A stretch of DNA of 64,000 bases from assembly GCA_023053545.1 (NCBI GenBank), contig JAKZAN010000002.1, positions 11,466,790-11,530,789 of the forward strand, given 5' to 3'. Every line of letters begins with the position of its first letter. Positions within the stretch are counted from its first letter, which is position 1. Below are positions 62,321 through 64,000 of the stretch, one piece after another. The position numbers were made by a program, and so were the translations under genes. This DNA is from Lepidurus packardi (taxonomy: Eukaryota; Arthropoda; Branchiopoda; Notostraca; Triopsidae). The notes under the pieces are model-generated. The model was given only the letters and a program-made list of their open reading frames with translations, did no database searches and was not told where the DNA came from.

Positions 62321-62876
62321 GTAAGTGCAAGTGAACGTACGAGAATTTGGGCTTGGTTTTCTAAAGTGTAGCGTGGATAATCCATTTTTTAAAAATCACT
62401 ATTACCTCTATGCAGTCATATTGCATAGTTTCAGTTTTGGGATTGTGAACTTAGTTAGCATCAGCCGTGTGCAATTTTTTTTCTTTGCCGCTTCTCCCTG
62501 TCCACCGTACAGTACATACATCTCCCACCCCCATCCCCGTGTACCTTCCACTTAAATCTCTTAACTCAAAAATGTACATAACAACCCAGTTAATATTTGG
62601 CCGTTTACTAATCGGTATACATTTGGAATATTTTTGAAATAGCTTAGAGTGCAATTGTTGGGTGAAACCGTGAGCAAGATTGAAAGATGTGCTATGAGCG
62701 AAACCTGAATATTTGATTTTTTGGCATTTTGCAGGAGAGCTCTAGGGCTGTTCTATTGATATAAGCTGCCGCGCGTCACCAACGTCGTCGACTCGCACCA
62801 CAAACAATCCCACTGCAATTTACACCGCTGAGGATTAACTTCGTTTCAAGGAAACTCTCCAAAGTTTAAAAGCAAG

Positions 62877-63734
62877 ATGCCTGGACACGTTGTCAAGTCC
62901 AACGATCCGGATCCCGATCCCACTTGTTACTTGTACGTTTCTTTGGAACAGAAACGTATTGATCAAACTAAGCCTTATGATGGCAAGAAAATGGTCTGGG
63001 TGGTGGATGAGAAGGATGGTTACGTTATCGGTGACATCAAGGGAACCAAGGGCGATTTGGTCATCGTCTCCCTCCCCGATGGTGGTGTAAGTATAAACTT
63101 CACCGGCAAGACGCGATGTCCTACCATATAGATGTAGGACATCGCCGAACTTATGCCTTAGAATGATTTGAAAGAAATGAAATGATTTGGAAGACGCGAA
63201 AGACGATGATCAGACAAACCTATGCAACGAGAAATCTTTGCATTGCGAACATCAAACACCACAGTTTCAGTGATTTGGCTTTCTAGACAAAATTCTGAAG
63301 CATTTGGGCGGGAAGGGAAATGTTAAGAAAGGGTTTCATGGGTTTAAACTTTCCATGCGGGGTAATAATTTGTTGGGCCACATTGGGTGTTGTAGGAGAA
63401 AACACTGAAGAAAGAAGCCCTGAACCAAGTGAACCCTCCCAAATTCGAAAAGACCGAAGATATGGCCAATCTGACCTATCTCAACGATGCTGCCGTGCTT
63501 CATAACTTGAAGCAGCGTTATTACATCAAACTTATCTACGTAAGTGGCGTTTAACTCATCTGCTTTTCTCTTTTTTCTGGCCCTCCACAGGAAAAAACCT
63601 TGAAGAAAGAACAACTGCAACAAGTTAATCCTCCTAAATACGAGAAAACTGAAGATATGTCTACCTTGACTTATCTTAACGATGCTTCTGTGCTTAATAA
63701 CCTCAAACAACGTTACTATATCAAACTCATCTAC
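62877..63734 (+). CDS. Mhc: Muscle myosin heavy chain, N-terminal exons (runs off the window)
   Basis: Motor protein of muscle thick filaments. The exon from 62735 carries 5' UTR and, from ATG 62877 to 63086, 70 codons starting [15 protein letters not shown] and including [19 protein letters not shown], the myosin N-terminal SH3-like region. Two alternative exons of exactly 144 nt follow: 63396-63539 and 63591-63734, both phase 0 at each end and both reading EKTLKKE...VNPPK...EKTEDM...[21 protein letters not shown]. Including both would duplicate 48 residues. This corresponds to alternative exon 3 of arthropod Mhc, lying just before the TYSGLFCV/P-loop exon, which is outside the window. Downstream, 63735-64000 shows no third copy. 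Confidence 0.96.
63396..63539 (+). other. Mhc: Mhc alternative exon 3, first version
   Basis: Forty-eight codons. Differs from the second version at several positions, including EALNQ against EQLQQ, PPKF against PPKY, MANL against MSTL, and DAAVLHN against DASVLNN. Acceptor GTTGTAG, donor TAC|GTAAGTGG. Confidence 0.93.
63591..63734 (+). other. Mhc: Mhc alternative exon 3, second version
   Basis: Forty-eight codons, with a strong pyrimidine tract and acceptor (CTTTTCTCTTTTTTCTGG...CCACAG) and the same donor (TAC|GTAAGTGG) as the first version. It begins only 51 nt after the first version ends. Confidence 0.93.
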
Positions 63735-64000
63735 GTAAGTGGGTCGCACGATCGCATTTAATCCATGCTAGGAATTAAAAACCCTATATCCCCTTGCCCA
63801 GCCCATGCAACCAATTCTAATTCCTCTTTCCACCTCACAAACCAAGAATTCTCATGACTTTTGCTTCGCATGGGCTTTGCTTTTGACTCAACCCCTAAAG
63901 CATTTAAAAAAAAAAACGAACACCGCGCTTAGCTAAAGTTTCAGAGTTCTACCAACGAACGATGCTCAAGCTTCGCCAAGACGCTCATAGCTATCCTACA

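Noticed and set aside
1-64000. CRISPR arrays, rRNA genes, LTR elements or viral insertions
   Set aside because: No evenly spaced short repeats with unique spacers, no rRNA-like sequence, and no polymerase, capsid or envelope-like frames or long terminal repeats were seen.

Overview
The window looks like nuclear DNA of an arthropod, most likely a cladoceran crustacean such as Daphnia. The support is: many introns of about 50-70 nt beside a few multi-kilobase ones; an arthropod-type Mhc locus with duplicated alternative exons; and arthropod-like Pointed, Rbfox and ATP-synthase coupling factor 6 genes. The species call is inference. All gene models were built by hand from reading frames, splice sites and intron phases; in each complete model the coding length closes in frame.

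Layout. About 1-14 kb (+): the ETS transcription factor pointed (pnt), from the MAPK-site exon through the PNT/SAM exon to the ETS-domain exons; its N-terminal coding exon(s) were not found. 14.7-15.1 kb (+): mitochondrial ATP synthase coupling factor 6 in three exons. 16.1-29.4 kb (+): three tandem copies of a luciferase/4-coumarate-CoA-ligase-like acyl-CoA synthetase. The first is a pseudogene; the second (531 aa) and third (532 aa) are intact and share the same exon structure. 31.3-40.8 kb (-): Rbfox (Fox-1 family splicing factor), nine coding exons, with a plausible 53-codon first exon at 50.5-50.6 kb across a 9.7-kb intron. 54.3-60.1 kb (-): a 20-exon gene for a 1253-aa, apparently all-helical protein that I could not identify with confidence. 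62.2 kb to the end (+): the start of muscle myosin heavy chain (Mhc), with a TATA promoter, non-coding exon 1, first coding exon and two alternative 144-nt exons.

Between the genes and in the large introns lie non-autonomous DNA-transposon remnants and foldback repeats: two copies of a TTAA-flanked piggyBac-like MITE, a 270-bp foldback, a 358-bp foldback filling most of one intron, a 166-bp tandem repeat, degenerate minisatellites and several perfect short hairpins. No LTR element, provirus, CRISPR array or rRNA gene was seen. Two tRNA-derived remnants are present.

The genes do not form a pathway; they are ordinary neighbours. The most interesting regulatory signals are Fox-binding motifs (U)GCAUG touching both splice sites of the 93-nt RRM exon of Rbfox itself, which suggests splicing autoregulation, and the 51-nt gap between the two alternative Mhc exons, which may help make them mutually exclusive.
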